Assembly: GCF_947498805.1 (NCBI RefSeq)
Contig: NZ_CANMLT010000005.1
Coordinates: 62,001-126,000, forward strand
DNA length: 64,000 bases
Direction: 5' to 3'
Origin: an uncultured Tenacibaculum sp.
GTDB taxonomy: Bacteria; Bacteroidota; Bacteroidia; Flavobacteriales; Flavobacteriaceae
The notes under the pieces are model-generated. The model was given only the letters and a program-made list of their open reading frames with translations. It was not told the DNA's origin and did no database searches. This document shows, piece after piece, positions 12,658 through 20,097 of the stretch. A program made the position numbers and the translations under genes. Position 1 is the stretch's first letter. The number at the start of each line of letters is the position of its first letter.

Positions 12658-12730
12658 AGCCAACAACGGGATTTGAACCCGTGACCTCATCCCTACCAAG
12701 GATGCGCTCTACCAACTGAGCTATGTCGGC
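12658..12730 (-). tRNA. tRNA-Thr (anticodon GGT)
   Basis: A 73-nt cloverleaf with acceptor stem GCCGACA / TGTTGGC and one G-U pair. Anticodon stem CATCC / GGATG encloses loop TTGGTAG with anticodon GGT. The T loop is TTCAAAT. No CCA is encoded. It is the last of four tRNAs upstream of tuf. Confidence 0.97.
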
Positions 12731-12741
12731 AACAAATTTAG

Positions 12742-12814
12742 AGCGGGAGACCGGGTTCGAACCGGCGACATTCAGCTTGGAAGGCTGACGCTCTACCAAC
12801 TGAGCTACTCCCGC
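12742..12814 (-). tRNA. tRNA-Gly (anticodon TCC)
   Basis: A 73-nt cloverleaf with acceptor stem GCGGGAG / CTCCCGC. Anticodon stem TCAGC / GCTGA encloses loop CTTCCAA with anticodon TCC. The T arm is GCCGG TTCGAAC CCGGT. It lies 11 bp from the neighbouring tRNA-Thr gene. Confidence 0.97.
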
Positions 12815-12835
12815 AATAAAATTTCTAAGATTTTG

Positions 12836-12918
12836 TGGGGAGAGCAGGATTCGAACCTGCGAAGTCGAAAGACAACGGAGTTACAGTCCGTCCCATTTGG
12901 CCGCTCTGGAATCTCCCC
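12836..12918 (-). tRNA. tRNA-Tyr (anticodon GTA)
   Basis: An 83-nt class II tRNA with a long variable arm. The acceptor stem is GGGGAGA / TCTCCCC. Anticodon stem ACGGA / TCCGT encloses loop CTGTAAC with anticodon GTA, and the T arm is GCAGG TTCGAAT CCTGC. It is part of the tRNA array upstream of tuf. Confidence 0.97.
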
Positions 12919-12960
12919 TATAAAATCTTATAATATTTTAATGAACTTTTGTCTTCTTAG

Positions 12961-13034
12961 AGCCGATAGAGGGACTCGAACCCACGACCTGCTGATTACA
13001 AATCAGCTGCTCTAGCCAGCTGAGCTATATCGGC
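12961..13034 (-). tRNA. tRNA-Thr (anticodon TGT)
   Basis: A 74-nt cloverleaf with acceptor stem GCCGATA / TATCGGC. Anticodon stem GCTGA / TCAGC encloses loop TTTGTAA with anticodon TGT. It is the first tRNA of the array and lies just downstream of a promoter-like box and a terminator-like hairpin. Confidence 0.97.
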
Positions 13035-13051
13035 TATTGCCATAAAAAAAC

Positions 13052-13073
13052 AATCCGCTATTTCTAACGGACT
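13052..13073 (-). terminator. terminator-like hairpin between hpf and the tRNA array
   Basis: On the minus strand AGTCCGTTA-GAAA-TAGCGGATT makes a 9-bp stem (two G-U pairs) with a GAAA tetraloop. GTTTTTTT follows. It can terminate hpf readthrough. However, it also lies downstream of the TACATTTG box at 13075-13082, so it would be the first thing transcribed from that promoter, as in an attenuator. Confidence 0.65.
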
Positions 13074-13074
13074 G

Positions 13075-13099
13075 CAAATGTAAAAAGTTATTTCGAATT
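13075..13099 (-). promoter_or_regulatory. promoter of the tRNA-tuf transcript
   Basis: The minus strand reads AATTCGAAA, 8 nt, then TACATTTG, a perfect match to the Bacteroidota -7 consensus TAnnTTTG, followed by CAGTCCG. The rpsU promoter has the same AATTCGAAA-N8-TAnnTTTG-CAGTCCG layout, which supports a functional promoter. Confidence 0.7.
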
Positions 13100-13132
13100 T
13101 CTAAAACTTTTTTTAAATATTTTTTCATGTTT

Positions 13133-13441
13133 TTAGGATACTAAAGAATCTTTCAATTTCTCTTTAGATTTTCTTAACTGTCTTTTTAACGATTCTACCG
13201 CTACGCTAACCCCTTCTTCGAAGGTTTTATATTGTTTTTTTACAATAAGTTCATTTCCCGGAATATTAATTTTAACCTCCGTTATTTTATTTTCTTTCTC
13301 ACTAGTTTTTTGCACTTTTAAAAATACTTCTGCATCTACAATCTTATCATGAAATTTTTCTAGACCTCCAATCTTCTTTTCAATGTAGTCTAATAATTTT
13401 TGATCTGCGGTGAAGTTAATTGATTGTGTGAATACCTTCAT
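13133..13441 (-). CDS. hpf: ribosome hibernation-promoting factor / RaiA family (short form)
   Basis: Binds the 30S decoding region and stabilises inactive ribosomes during slow growth. The 102 residues match the short HPF/YfiA form without the dimerisation tail. The beta-alpha-beta core runs MKVFTQSINFTADQKLLDYIEKKIGGLEKF, with the conserved late segment YKTFEEGVSVAVESLKRQLRKSKEKLKD. It lies 13 bp downstream of the XerC-type recombinase and upstream of the tRNAs. Confidence 0.93.
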   Translation of the reverse strand: MKVFTQSINFTADQKLLDYIEKKIGGLEKFHDKIVDAEVFLKVQKTSEKENKITEVKINIPGNELIVKKQYKTFEEGVSVAVESLKRQLRKSKEKLKDSLVS

Positions 13442-13454
13442 AATTTTACAATTT

Positions 13455-14339
13455 TTAGGTCGACTCTCTAGGATGAGCCTTGTTATACACTTTTTTAATT
13501 TGCTCCAAGCTACTATGTGTGTAAACTTGAGTTGAGGCTAAACTTGAATGCCCTAGTAATTCTTTAACCGTGTTTAGAGATGCTCCACTGTTCAATAAAT
13601 GAGTCGCGAATGTATGTCGCAACATGTGCGGACTTTTTTTTACCTTCGTTGAAGCCCTACTAAAGTACGAATTTATTATTCTGTAAACAAGAGTTTCATA
13701 GAGTTTATTTCCTCTTTCTGTAACTAGCAACTCTTCTGTATCGGTATCTATTTGTCTTTTAAGCTTTAAGTACTTCTGAAGTGTTTCTATAACCAAATCT
13801 AATAACACCACATATCGCTCTTTATTTCTTTTTCCGTAAACCTTAAGTGTCTTATCATTAAAGTTTATATCACCTTCTTTAATTTGAATTAACTCTGCTC
13901 TTCGAATCCCTGTAGTATACAACAACTCTACTATCAATTTATTCCTTACTCCTACAAATTCATCTTCTTGAGCAATCTCTTCAAAAACCTTTAATACTTC
14001 TTCTTCTGAAAAAGGTAACTGTACTTTTTCTTGTACTTTTAATGACTTATGACTCGCCAATGGATTCACCTCTATTTCTCCTATTTTCAGTAAAAACTTA
14101 TAAAAAGACTTTAATGAACTCACCTTTCTATTAATAGATCTATTGGTAATATTTAAATTTACCAATGATACAATCCAGTTTCTAATTTGATTATAGTGTA
14201 GTTCTTCTATATTTTCTTGTTCAAACTCTTCGACACTAAACTTCTGAAACGCTAATAAATCGGCTTCATATGCTTTTACAGTATGAATCGAATATTTTTT
14301 TTCTAATTGTAAGTAATCTATAAAAGAATCAATCAACAT
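13455..14339 (-). CDS. xerC: XerC-type tyrosine recombinase
   Basis: Site-specific recombinase of 294 residues, the length of XerC/XerD dimer-resolution proteins. The N-terminal SAM-like core-binding domain (about 1-95) is followed by the catalytic domain. Active-site residues visible are the first Arg in TTGIRRAELIQI, Lys in VYGKRNKER, HMLRHTFATHLL (His-x-x-Arg), GHSSLASTQVYTHSS (His and nucleophile Tyr). It lies between rpsU and hpf, a housekeeping context, with no att-like repeats or phage genes beside it. A chromosome-dimer or related housekeeping role is more likely than a mobile integrase. Confidence 0.88.
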   Translation of the reverse strand: MLIDSFIDYLQLEKKYSIHTVKAYEADLLAFQKFSVEEFEQENIEELHYNQIRNWIVSLVNLNITNRSINRKVSSLKSFYKFLLKIGEIEVNPLASHKSLKVQEKVQLPFSEEEVLKVFEEIAQEDEFVGVRNKLIVELLYTTGIRRAELIQIKEGDINFNDKTLKVYGKRNKERYVVLLDLVIETLQKYLKLKRQIDTDTEELLVTERGNKLYETLVYRIINSYFSRASTKVKKSPHMLRHTFATHLLNSGASLNTVKELLGHSSLASTQVYTHSSLEQIKKVYNKAHPREST

Positions 14340-14383
14340 AGATTTAAGTGTTTTTTTTCAAAAATAAAGTTTTAAAAACAAAA

Positions 14384-14408
14384 AACCTGTATTGAAACAA
14401 TACAGGTT
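14384..14408 (-). terminator. rpsU intrinsic terminator
   Basis: An 11-bp perfect stem AACCTGTATTG / CAATACAGGTT with an AAA loop (TTT on the transcribed strand). On the minus strand it is followed by TTTTTGTTTTT. It lies 23 bp past the rpsU stop codon. Confidence 0.9.
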
Positions 14409-14431
14409 TTATTCTTTATAAGGTTATTTGA

Positions 14432-14629
14432 TTAACCTAATTCTTCTTGAGTTCTTAATCTTTGAACGTAAGATGCTTTAATTTTTTGAGCTCTTTTCGC
14501 TACAGAAGGCTTTGTAAACTGCTTTCTACCACGTAATTCTCTCATGATCTTAACGTTAGAATATTTACGTTTATAACGTTTTAATGCTCTATCGATATTC
14601 TCTCCTTCTTTTACCGGAATGATTAACAT
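14432..14629 (-). CDS. rpsU: 30S ribosomal protein S21
   Basis: Small-subunit protein of 65 residues (MLIIPVKEGENIDRALKRYKRKY ...). It is rich in Lys/Arg and ends LRTQEELG. In Bacteroidota S21 and the anti-SD region are involved in the weak use of Shine-Dalgarno sequences, yet this gene has a near-perfect AAAGGAGGTG SD upstream of its ATG. In this phylum a strong SD before rpsU has been proposed to serve autoregulation (established observation; not testable here). Confidence 0.96.
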   Translation of the reverse strand: MLIIPVKEGENIDRALKRYKRKYSNVKIMRELRGRKQFTKPSVAKRAQKIKASYVQRLRTQEELG

Positions 14630-14706
14630 GTGTTTGCACCTCCTTTCACTGTAGTCTTATATCTTTATGTAACTATAAGTTACTAGTTGTTTTAATTTTC
14701 GGACTG

Positions 14707-14731
14707 CAAAGATACAGAGAGTTTTCGAATT
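14707..14731 (-). promoter_or_regulatory. rpsU promoter
   Basis: The minus strand reads AATTCGAAA, 8 nt, then TATCTTTG (-7 box), then CAGTCCG. This layout and spacing are the same as at the tRNA-tuf promoter. The leader to the rpsU ATG is about 70 nt and contains the small hairpin GTAACT-TAT-AGTTAC. Confidence 0.75.
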
Positions 14732-14749
14732 AGCAAGATTTAGTTGAAA

Positions 14750-16138
14750 TTATTTTGGCGCCCAAACAGAATAACTTTTCGGCGGTACTTGTATTTTCAC
14801 CCAACGTCCACCTTGAGTTACAGGCTCCCAATTAGAATGCCCTGTATAATCCTTAATACGTGTATTAGACCAATTCGTTTCTACCCAACGCTCTTGCCAG
14901 TGATCGGCATTATTTATATATACCACTAAACCTGCATTGTTATTCCCATTTCTTTTCGCTACATACTCATCATTATCTGTATATAATATATTGGTACTTC
15001 CTCCTGCTAAGTTGTTATGTATCCATATTAAATTATTTAATCTCTCCTTATTCAACCATTCTTCATAATCTCTGTAAAAAATTGTAGGATATCCTTCATG
15101 TGTTAATATATAAGCATAGGCTAACATTTTACCATGGTATATTTCATTTGTATCATGGTTTGTTACAAAAGTTACCGCTCTCATAGCACTTCTTTTCCAT
15201 AACATATCATCATTTAATCTATTTAAGTTATTCCCATCAAATGCATCTTTCATTCTATAGTAACAAGCAAAGTCAAAAGCACTCGCTTCAGCCTGACCAG
15301 ACCACCAATCTAATGTACCTGCATTTCCATCCCAATATTCTCCTACGGTAAATCCACCTACTTCATTTTTCCAATCTTTCACTACCCATGGTTCAAAACC
15401 TTTTACATAATCGAAACGCCATCCATCAAACCCTATTACATTTTTATAATACTTTGCTACAGACTCTGAGTTCTTCCATAATTCATTCTGAACTCTTACC
15501 TGGTGGTGGCATAAATCCGGGAATCCTCCAAATACTCCTGTATCACTTGCATGATTATGGTTAGGATGAAAATCATTATAATCTCTTGTAAACTTTCCTG
15601 AAAGTGGTGTAAACTTCGTCCAATAATTCTGATTACTCACTGGATTAAACTCACTAGCTCCTCCACTATTATGATTAATTACTATATCTGCAATTACACT
15701 TAGTTGTGCATTATGCGCTTCAGTAATTAACCCTTTTAACTCGTCTTCTGATCCAAAGCGAGTTTCTACACTCCCCATTTGGTTATATTTTCCGAAATCA
15801 AAATAATCAAACGGGTCATATCCCATAGACAATGCTCCATTTTGTGCTTTTGTAGCGGGAGGTAGCCAAATGGCATCAATACCTGCATCACTCCAATCTT
15901 GTACCTTACCTTTTACAGTATCCCACCAAGTACCTCCAGCAGGAACATCCCAATAAAAGGCCTGCATCATAACTCCAGAACCTATTGGTTTTAATCCTGC
16001 TCTTGCAGATTGAACATTGTTTTTCTCTTTTGCTGATTCTACTTTTAACTGTTCTTCTATTTGGTTCTCATTCGAACAACTTAAAAAAACAGCTACCATT
16101 GGTAAGACATACCAACTCTTTTTTAGAAGGGATCTCAT
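14750..16138 (-). CDS. alpha-amylase, GH13 (Thermococcales-like), lipoprotein
   Basis: Endo-acting alpha-1,4-glucan hydrolase of 462 residues. An SpII signal ends in the lipobox VFLSC, so it is probably anchored to the outer membrane. The catalytic barrel starts at MMQAFYWDVPAGGTWWDTV. Conserved regions are VIADIVINHN, GWRFDYVKG (nucleophile Asp, about residue 243), GEYWDG (acid/base Glu, about 266) and VTNHDT (Asp, about 326). GFPDLCHHQ and RDYEEWLNKERLNNLIWIHNNLAGGST strongly recall extracellular amylases of Pyrococcus/Thermococcus (GH13 subfamily 7 from memory). The C-terminal beta domain ends SYSVWAPK. It is a single gene, with no SusCD pair or other glycosidase visible next to it. Confidence 0.93.
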   Translation of the reverse strand: MRSLLKKSWYVLPMVAVFLSCSNENQIEEQLKVESAKEKNNVQSARAGLKPIGSGVMMQAFYWDVPAGGTWWDTVKGKVQDWSDAGIDAIWLPPATKAQNGALSMGYDPFDYFDFGKYNQMGSVETRFGSEDELKGLITEAHNAQLSVIADIVINHNSGGASEFNPVSNQNYWTKFTPLSGKFTRDYNDFHPNHNHASDTGVFGGFPDLCHHQVRVQNELWKNSESVAKYYKNVIGFDGWRFDYVKGFEPWVVKDWKNEVGGFTVGEYWDGNAGTLDWWSGQAEASAFDFACYYRMKDAFDGNNLNRLNDDMLWKRSAMRAVTFVTNHDTNEIYHGKMLAYAYILTHEGYPTIFYRDYEEWLNKERLNNLIWIHNNLAGGSTNILYTDNDEYVAKRNGNNNAGLVVYINNADHWQERWVETNWSNTRIKDYTGHSNWEPVTQGGRWVKIQVPPKSYSVWAPK

Positions 16139-16186
16139 CTTTATTTGTTTTAAAATTTCTTGAAATTAACAAGAGAAAACGAAACC

Positions 16187-16219
16187 ACGAAATCGATATA
16201 GAGACGAAATCGTTTTCGT
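16187..16219. promoter_or_regulatory. candidate operator upstream of the alpha-amylase
   Basis: ACGAAATCG occurs at 16187-16195 and again at 16204-16212, 17 bp apart. The second copy is part of ACGAAATCGTTTTCGT (16204-16219), whose outer six bases on each side are complementary. A LacI-type sugar regulator site is one possibility. No regulator gene is present nearby, so this is inference. Confidence 0.4.
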
Positions 16220-16277
16220 GTTGAAAACTTATTAATATTTCAACAACAATCAACTAAAAAAATGCAATTCACAAAAA

Positions 16278-16300
16278 AACCACTCAATTATTGAGTGGTT
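16278..16300 (-). terminator. bidirectional terminator downstream of the acyl-CoA dehydrogenase
   Basis: A 10-bp perfect stem AACCACTCAA / TTGAGTGGTT with loop TTA, with T/A tracts on both sides. It serves the minus-strand dehydrogenase transcript after the tandem 3'-end repeats. Confidence 0.88.
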
Positions 16301-16326
16301 TTTACTTTATATAATTTCTTAAAAAA

Positions 16327-16545
16327 TTAAGTAGCTGGTTTATATTCTTTCTTGTCGATTACCATTTTTGCGATGCAGAAACGCATTTTCGCAAAAGCTA
16401 ATCAAGAAAGCTTAGGTAGCTGGCTTGTACTCTTTCTTGTCGATTACCATTTTTGCGATGCGGAAACGTATTTTCGCAAAAAGCTAATCCAGAAAGCTTA
16501 AGTAGCTGGCTTATATTCTTTCTTGTCGATTACCATTTTTGCGAT
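16327..16545 (-). repeat. tandem repeats of the acyl-CoA dehydrogenase 3' end
   Basis: The last 48 bp of the acyl-CoA dehydrogenase gene (codons IAKMVIDKKEYKPAT plus stop, 16498-16545) recur downstream at 16412 and 16327. The units are 86 and 85 bp. Each extra unit carries the same terminal codons and stop with a few substitutions. A linker follows that contains a quasi-palindrome, TTTTGCGATGC ... GCATTTTCGCAAAA. Neither extra copy is joined to a start codon, so both are untranslated 3' material. Confidence 0.95.
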
Positions 16546-17664
16546 AATTTCTTTCAGGATTTCAGAAGTTCCTCCACCAATAGGTCCTAATCGGCTATCA
16601 CGTAACAATCGAGCCATTGGATATTCTTCCATATATCCATAACCTCCTAATAACTGCAATGCATCATAAATTACCTCATCTGCCATTTTAGTAGAAAGTA
16701 ATTTACTCATACTTGCTTCTTTTACTACATATTGTCCGTCATTTAAACGTTTTGTAATAGAATAGTTGTATTCTCTACACATATCTACTCTACTTGCCAT
16801 TTCAGCAACTTTATGACGTAAAGCTTGGAATTTATCTAATGTCTTGCCAAAAGCCTCTCTTTCACTCATATATTGCAACACGTAGTCTACCGCATATTCA
16901 GCTCTAGCATGAGCATTTACTCCCATAACTAATCTTTCTAATGCAAAGTGTTGCATGATATATGGAAAGCCTTTTCCTTCTTCTCCCATTAAATTTTCTG
17001 CTGGGATTTCAACATTGTCAAATGCAATCTCCGCAGTATCTGAAGCTCTCCAACCTAATTTATCCAATTTTGTTGAAGAAATTCCAGGAGTATCTCTATC
17101 AACAATAAAAATACTCATCCCTCTATGTTTATCTTCTGGGTTTGTTTTAGCTGCTACCACTAAATAATCTGAATATACTCCGTTAGTGATAAAAGTTTTA
17201 GAACCATTAAGTACGTATGTATCTCCTTTATTAATCGCGGTAGTTCGCATACCTGCCACATCACTTCCTCCAAAAGGCTCTGTAATACATAAACAACCTA
17301 TTTTTTCTCCTTCGATACTTGGTACTAAGTATTCTTTTTTTATTCTTTCATCTCCTTCCTTATTCACATGAGTCATTGCTAAATATGCATGAGCCCACAT
17401 GTTAGCGGCAAAACCACCAGAATTAATTTTTTGTAATTCCTCTAAGAAGATTACGGTATAGAATAAATCTAAATTTAATCCTCCATATTCCTCTGGCTGA
17501 TTTAATCCGAAATACCCCATTTCTCCAAACTTCTTCCAAATGAAACGCTCTACAGTTCCATCTTTTTCCCACTTTTCAATATGTGGAACTACTTCTTTCT
17601 GCAAAAAATCTCTAAAACTATCACGAAAAGCTTCATGCTCCTCCGTAAAGTACATATTATTCAT
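16498..17664 (-). CDS. acyl-CoA dehydrogenase family protein
   Basis: FAD-dependent oxidation of an acyl-CoA to the 2-enoyl-CoA, passing electrons to ETF. It has 388 residues, family length. FAD-binding segments are CLCITEPFGGSDVAGM and TFITNG, followed by the C-terminal helices with LLGGYGYMEEYPMARLLRD. The usual YEGT catalytic Glu position reads PIGGGTSEI. The base is therefore probably the Glu in HFALERLVMG, the position used by isovaleryl-CoA and long-chain enzymes (inference). The substrate is not determinable. The 3' end is repeated in tandem downstream. It is followed by no other gene on its transcript. Confidence 0.93.
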   Translation of the reverse strand: MNNMYFTEEHEAFRDSFRDFLQKEVVPHIEKWEKDGTVERFIWKKFGEMGYFGLNQPEEYGGLNLDLFYTVIFLEELQKINSGGFAANMWAHAYLAMTHVNKEGDERIKKEYLVPSIEGEKIGCLCITEPFGGSDVAGMRTTAINKGDTYVLNGSKTFITNGVYSDYLVVAAKTNPEDKHRGMSIFIVDRDTPGISSTKLDKLGWRASDTAEIAFDNVEIPAENLMGEEGKGFPYIMQHFALERLVMGVNAHARAEYAVDYVLQYMSEREAFGKTLDKFQALRHKVAEMASRVDMCREYNYSITKRLNDGQYVVKEASMSKLLSTKMADEVIYDALQLLGGYGYMEEYPMARLLRDSRLGPIGGGTSEILKEIIAKMVIDKKEYKPAT

Positions 17665-17692
17665 CGGTTTGTTTTGAATTTGTTGTTGTTTG

Positions 17693-18412
17693 TTATTTGG
17701 CTTCCAAATATAAGATTATTCTGTTGTATTTTTCTAATGGAAAATCTTTAATATTTCTTAATTCTGAGATATCTTGAAGTTCAGCAACCTCATCTCGATA
17801 CTCAAAAATCATTTTACATAGTTCGTAATCTATTTCAGGAATTCTTAAAACTTCTTTAAATGTAGCTGTGTTAATATTGATTTTTTTAATCGCTTCAACC
17901 TCCTTGGCTTCTTCTATAACAACTACTCTTTCTAATCTTTTTATATCTTTTGACGCTGTCCTCTTCTTTTCTCTTTGTAAACGCTTATTCTTCTTTATAA
18001 CCCAATCTGGAAACTTAAAATAAGGGACAATTACAGCTAATAGACTATCCGAAATTTTTGTCACTATCTGAAATTCCTTTGCAGAGTTTACATATTGATT
18101 CTTCTTTCTAAATGCATGTAGCCTATCAATTTCTTCTAAAGACATACCTAACTTATATCCTTTGAAATCTGAAATAAAGTTTGGATTAAAAGGATATATC
18201 TTAGGTTTTCTTCGTTCAATCTCTAGTAATTTTAAACTATCAATTTCCTCACGAAAAGCGAGAAGTTCTTCTGATTCTTCTATCATATCATTTACCGTGC
18301 TATTAGCAGTATACCAATAACCGCATTGTAATATGACTACAATTAAAAGCAAAAAGAAAATCCCATTTCTTTGGCGTTTGTTATACCAGAAATGGGATTT
18401 AAATATTTTCAT
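17693..18412 (-). CDS. helix-hairpin-helix domain protein (ComEA-like C-terminus)
   Basis: Protein of 239 residues. It has one N-terminal membrane helix (about residues 16-35, GIFFLLLIVVILQCGYWY), a charged middle region and a C-terminal helix-hairpin-helix unit, ININTATFKEVLRIPEIDYELCKMIFEYR. The same fold in ComEA binds DNA during uptake, but here there is one long linker and no competence genes nearby. The function is therefore uncertain: a membrane-tethered DNA-binding protein is inferred. It lies 11 bp after the symporter gene on the same strand. Confidence 0.8.
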   Translation of the reverse strand: MKIFKSHFWYNKRQRNGIFFLLLIVVILQCGYWYTANSTVNDMIEESEELLAFREEIDSLKLLEIERRKPKIYPFNPNFISDFKGYKLGMSLEEIDRLHAFRKKNQYVNSAKEFQIVTKISDSLLAVIVPYFKFPDWVIKKNKRLQREKKRTASKDIKRLERVVVIEEAKEVEAIKKININTATFKEVLRIPEIDYELCKMIFEYRDEVAELQDISELRNIKDFPLEKYNRIILYLEAK

Positions 18413-18423
18413 GTTATCTTTCC

Positions 18424-20010
18424 TTAGCTTTTTATAGCCTCAAGATAACGTTTTAATTGCTTTTTAACAACTGGCATTAAGAAATACAATCCAATCATAT
18501 TAGGGAATACCATTGCAAAAATCATTGCATCTGAGAATGCCCAAATAGAATTCATACTTGCTGCTGCTCCAATTACAACAAAAGTTAAAAATAATAGCTT
18601 ATAAGTTAAATCTGCTTTTTTGCCTCTACCGAATAAGAATTTCCAAGATTGTAATCCGTAATAAGACCAAGAAATCATTGTAGAAACCGCAAACAATACT
18701 ACCGCAATTGTTAAGAACACATTTGAATAAGGAATGTACTGTGCAAATGCTTTTGATGTAATTCCTGCTCCTTCATACGCTACACCATCAATAAATACAG
18801 ACCCTGATCCGTCTCCTCCATATTCAAATGCTCCTCCGAAGTTAAAAATGATAATTACTAAAGCTGTCATAGTACAAATTAATACTGTATCAATAAAAGG
18901 CTCTAATAATGCTACTAAACCTTCAGAAGCTGAATATTTTGTTTTTACAGCAGAGTGTGCAATAGAAGCTGAACCTGCTCCTGCTTCGTTAGAAAACGCC
19001 GCTCTTTTAAATCCAACTAATAATACTCCTATAATTCCTCCAACTCCAATTGCAGTTGGATTAAATGCTTCACTAATAATTAATCCGATAGCATCATCAA
19101 CTAGAGAGAAATTAGCTCCCAAAATATAAATACATGCTAATAAGTACATCAATGCCATAAATGGAACCACCTTTTCAGTTACCGTAGCAATCCTTTTGAT
19201 ACCTCCAATAATGATAATTCCAACTACTATTGCTAAGACAACACCAATCATTGCTCCAGCTCCAGCACTTTCTAAGCCTAACAATTCTTTAATTACAATA
19301 GTTGCTTGGTTAGACTGTGCAGCATTACCACCTCCAAAAGATCCTCCAATACAGAAAATCGCAAAAAACACTGCTGCAATTTTACCTAACATTTCAAATC
19401 CTCTTTCTTTTAATCCTTTAGATAAGTAGTACATTGGCCCTCCGTACACAGTTCCATCTTCTCCCACATCTCTATACTGAACTCCTAAAGTACATTCAAC
19501 AAATTTTGTTGACATACCTAATAAACCACAAACAATCATCCAAAAAGTTGCTCCTGGCCCTCCTAAAGCAATTGCTAAAGCAACTCCTGCAATGTTCCCG
19601 TTTCCTACGGTTCCTGAAACTGCTGTTGCCAATGCTTGGAAGTGAGATACTTCTCCTTCTTGACTTTCATCTCTAATTGTTTCTATTGAATCTCCACCCG
19701 GAGTAACATCTCCATAAGCTGGTTCAACTACTGCATGATCTACGTCATCATACTTTCCTCTTACTACATTTATAGCTGTAAAAAAGTGACGTACATTAGG
19801 AAACCCGAAGTATATGGTAAAAAAAGCGGCACTCGCTACTAATAAAATTAATACGAATGGAGTTCCGAAAACTGGAAAGAAAATCACATTACTAAAGAAA
19901 TCTGAAATCGGTTTAAATGCTTCATCAATTTGTTGATCTAAACCTTTTTCTTGCGCGAAGGTTAACATCGGTGCTATTAAAAATAACAACGTTAGAAGTC
20001 TTTTCTTCAT
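18424..20010 (-). CDS. alanine/glycine:cation symporter (AGCS family)
   Basis: Na+- or H+-coupled amino acid importer of 528 residues with about ten membrane helices. Family signatures are FQALATAVSGTVGNGNIAGVALAIALGGPGATFW, GGPMYYLSKGL and KRAAFSNEAGAGSASIAHSAVKT. The N-terminus looks like a signal peptide (MKKRLLTLLFLIAPMLTFAQ) before the first helix, a common feature in flavobacterial members. It is probably cotranscribed with the downstream HhH gene. The exact amino acid is unknown. Confidence 0.93.
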   Translation of the reverse strand: MKKRLLTLLFLIAPMLTFAQEKGLDQQIDEAFKPISDFFSNVIFFPVFGTPFVLILLVASAAFFTIYFGFPNVRHFFTAINVVRGKYDDVDHAVVEPAYGDVTPGGDSIETIRDESQEGEVSHFQALATAVSGTVGNGNIAGVALAIALGGPGATFWMIVCGLLGMSTKFVECTLGVQYRDVGEDGTVYGGPMYYLSKGLKERGFEMLGKIAAVFFAIFCIGGSFGGGNAAQSNQATIVIKELLGLESAGAGAMIGVVLAIVVGIIIIGGIKRIATVTEKVVPFMALMYLLACIYILGANFSLVDDAIGLIISEAFNPTAIGVGGIIGVLLVGFKRAAFSNEAGAGSASIAHSAVKTKYSASEGLVALLEPFIDTVLICTMTALVIIIFNFGGAFEYGGDGSGSVFIDGVAYEGAGITSKAFAQYIPYSNVFLTIAVVLFAVSTMISWSYYGLQSWKFLFGRGKKADLTYKLLFLTFVVIGAAASMNSIWAFSDAMIFAMVFPNMIGLYFLMPVVKKQLKRYLEAIKS

Positions 20011-20097
20011 GATATTTGTGTTAGTTTTTTGAATTAGTAGCCCGCAATATCTTAAAAAAATGCACTTTCGACAAGTTTTCGTTGTTAAATATAAATT

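Noticed and set aside
12833..13015. Plus-strand ORF of 60 codons across tRNA-Tyr and tRNA-Thr (contains GEQDSNLRSRKTTELQSVP)
   Set aside because: It is a known spurious ORF type that arises from the antisense of tRNA genes.
13455..14339. Tyrosine recombinase next to a tRNA array as the integrase of a mobile island
   Set aside because: XerC length and motifs, housekeeping neighbours (rpsU, hpf), and no partial tRNA repeat or cargo genes.
15985..16253. Short ORFs on both strands over the amylase start
   Set aside because: They overlap the amylase signal peptide and its promoter region and have no RBS or homology.
16327..16497. Tandem repeats read as a possible CRISPR array
   Set aside because: Only two extra units exist, and the units are copies of the neighbouring gene end, with no distinct spacers and no cas genes.
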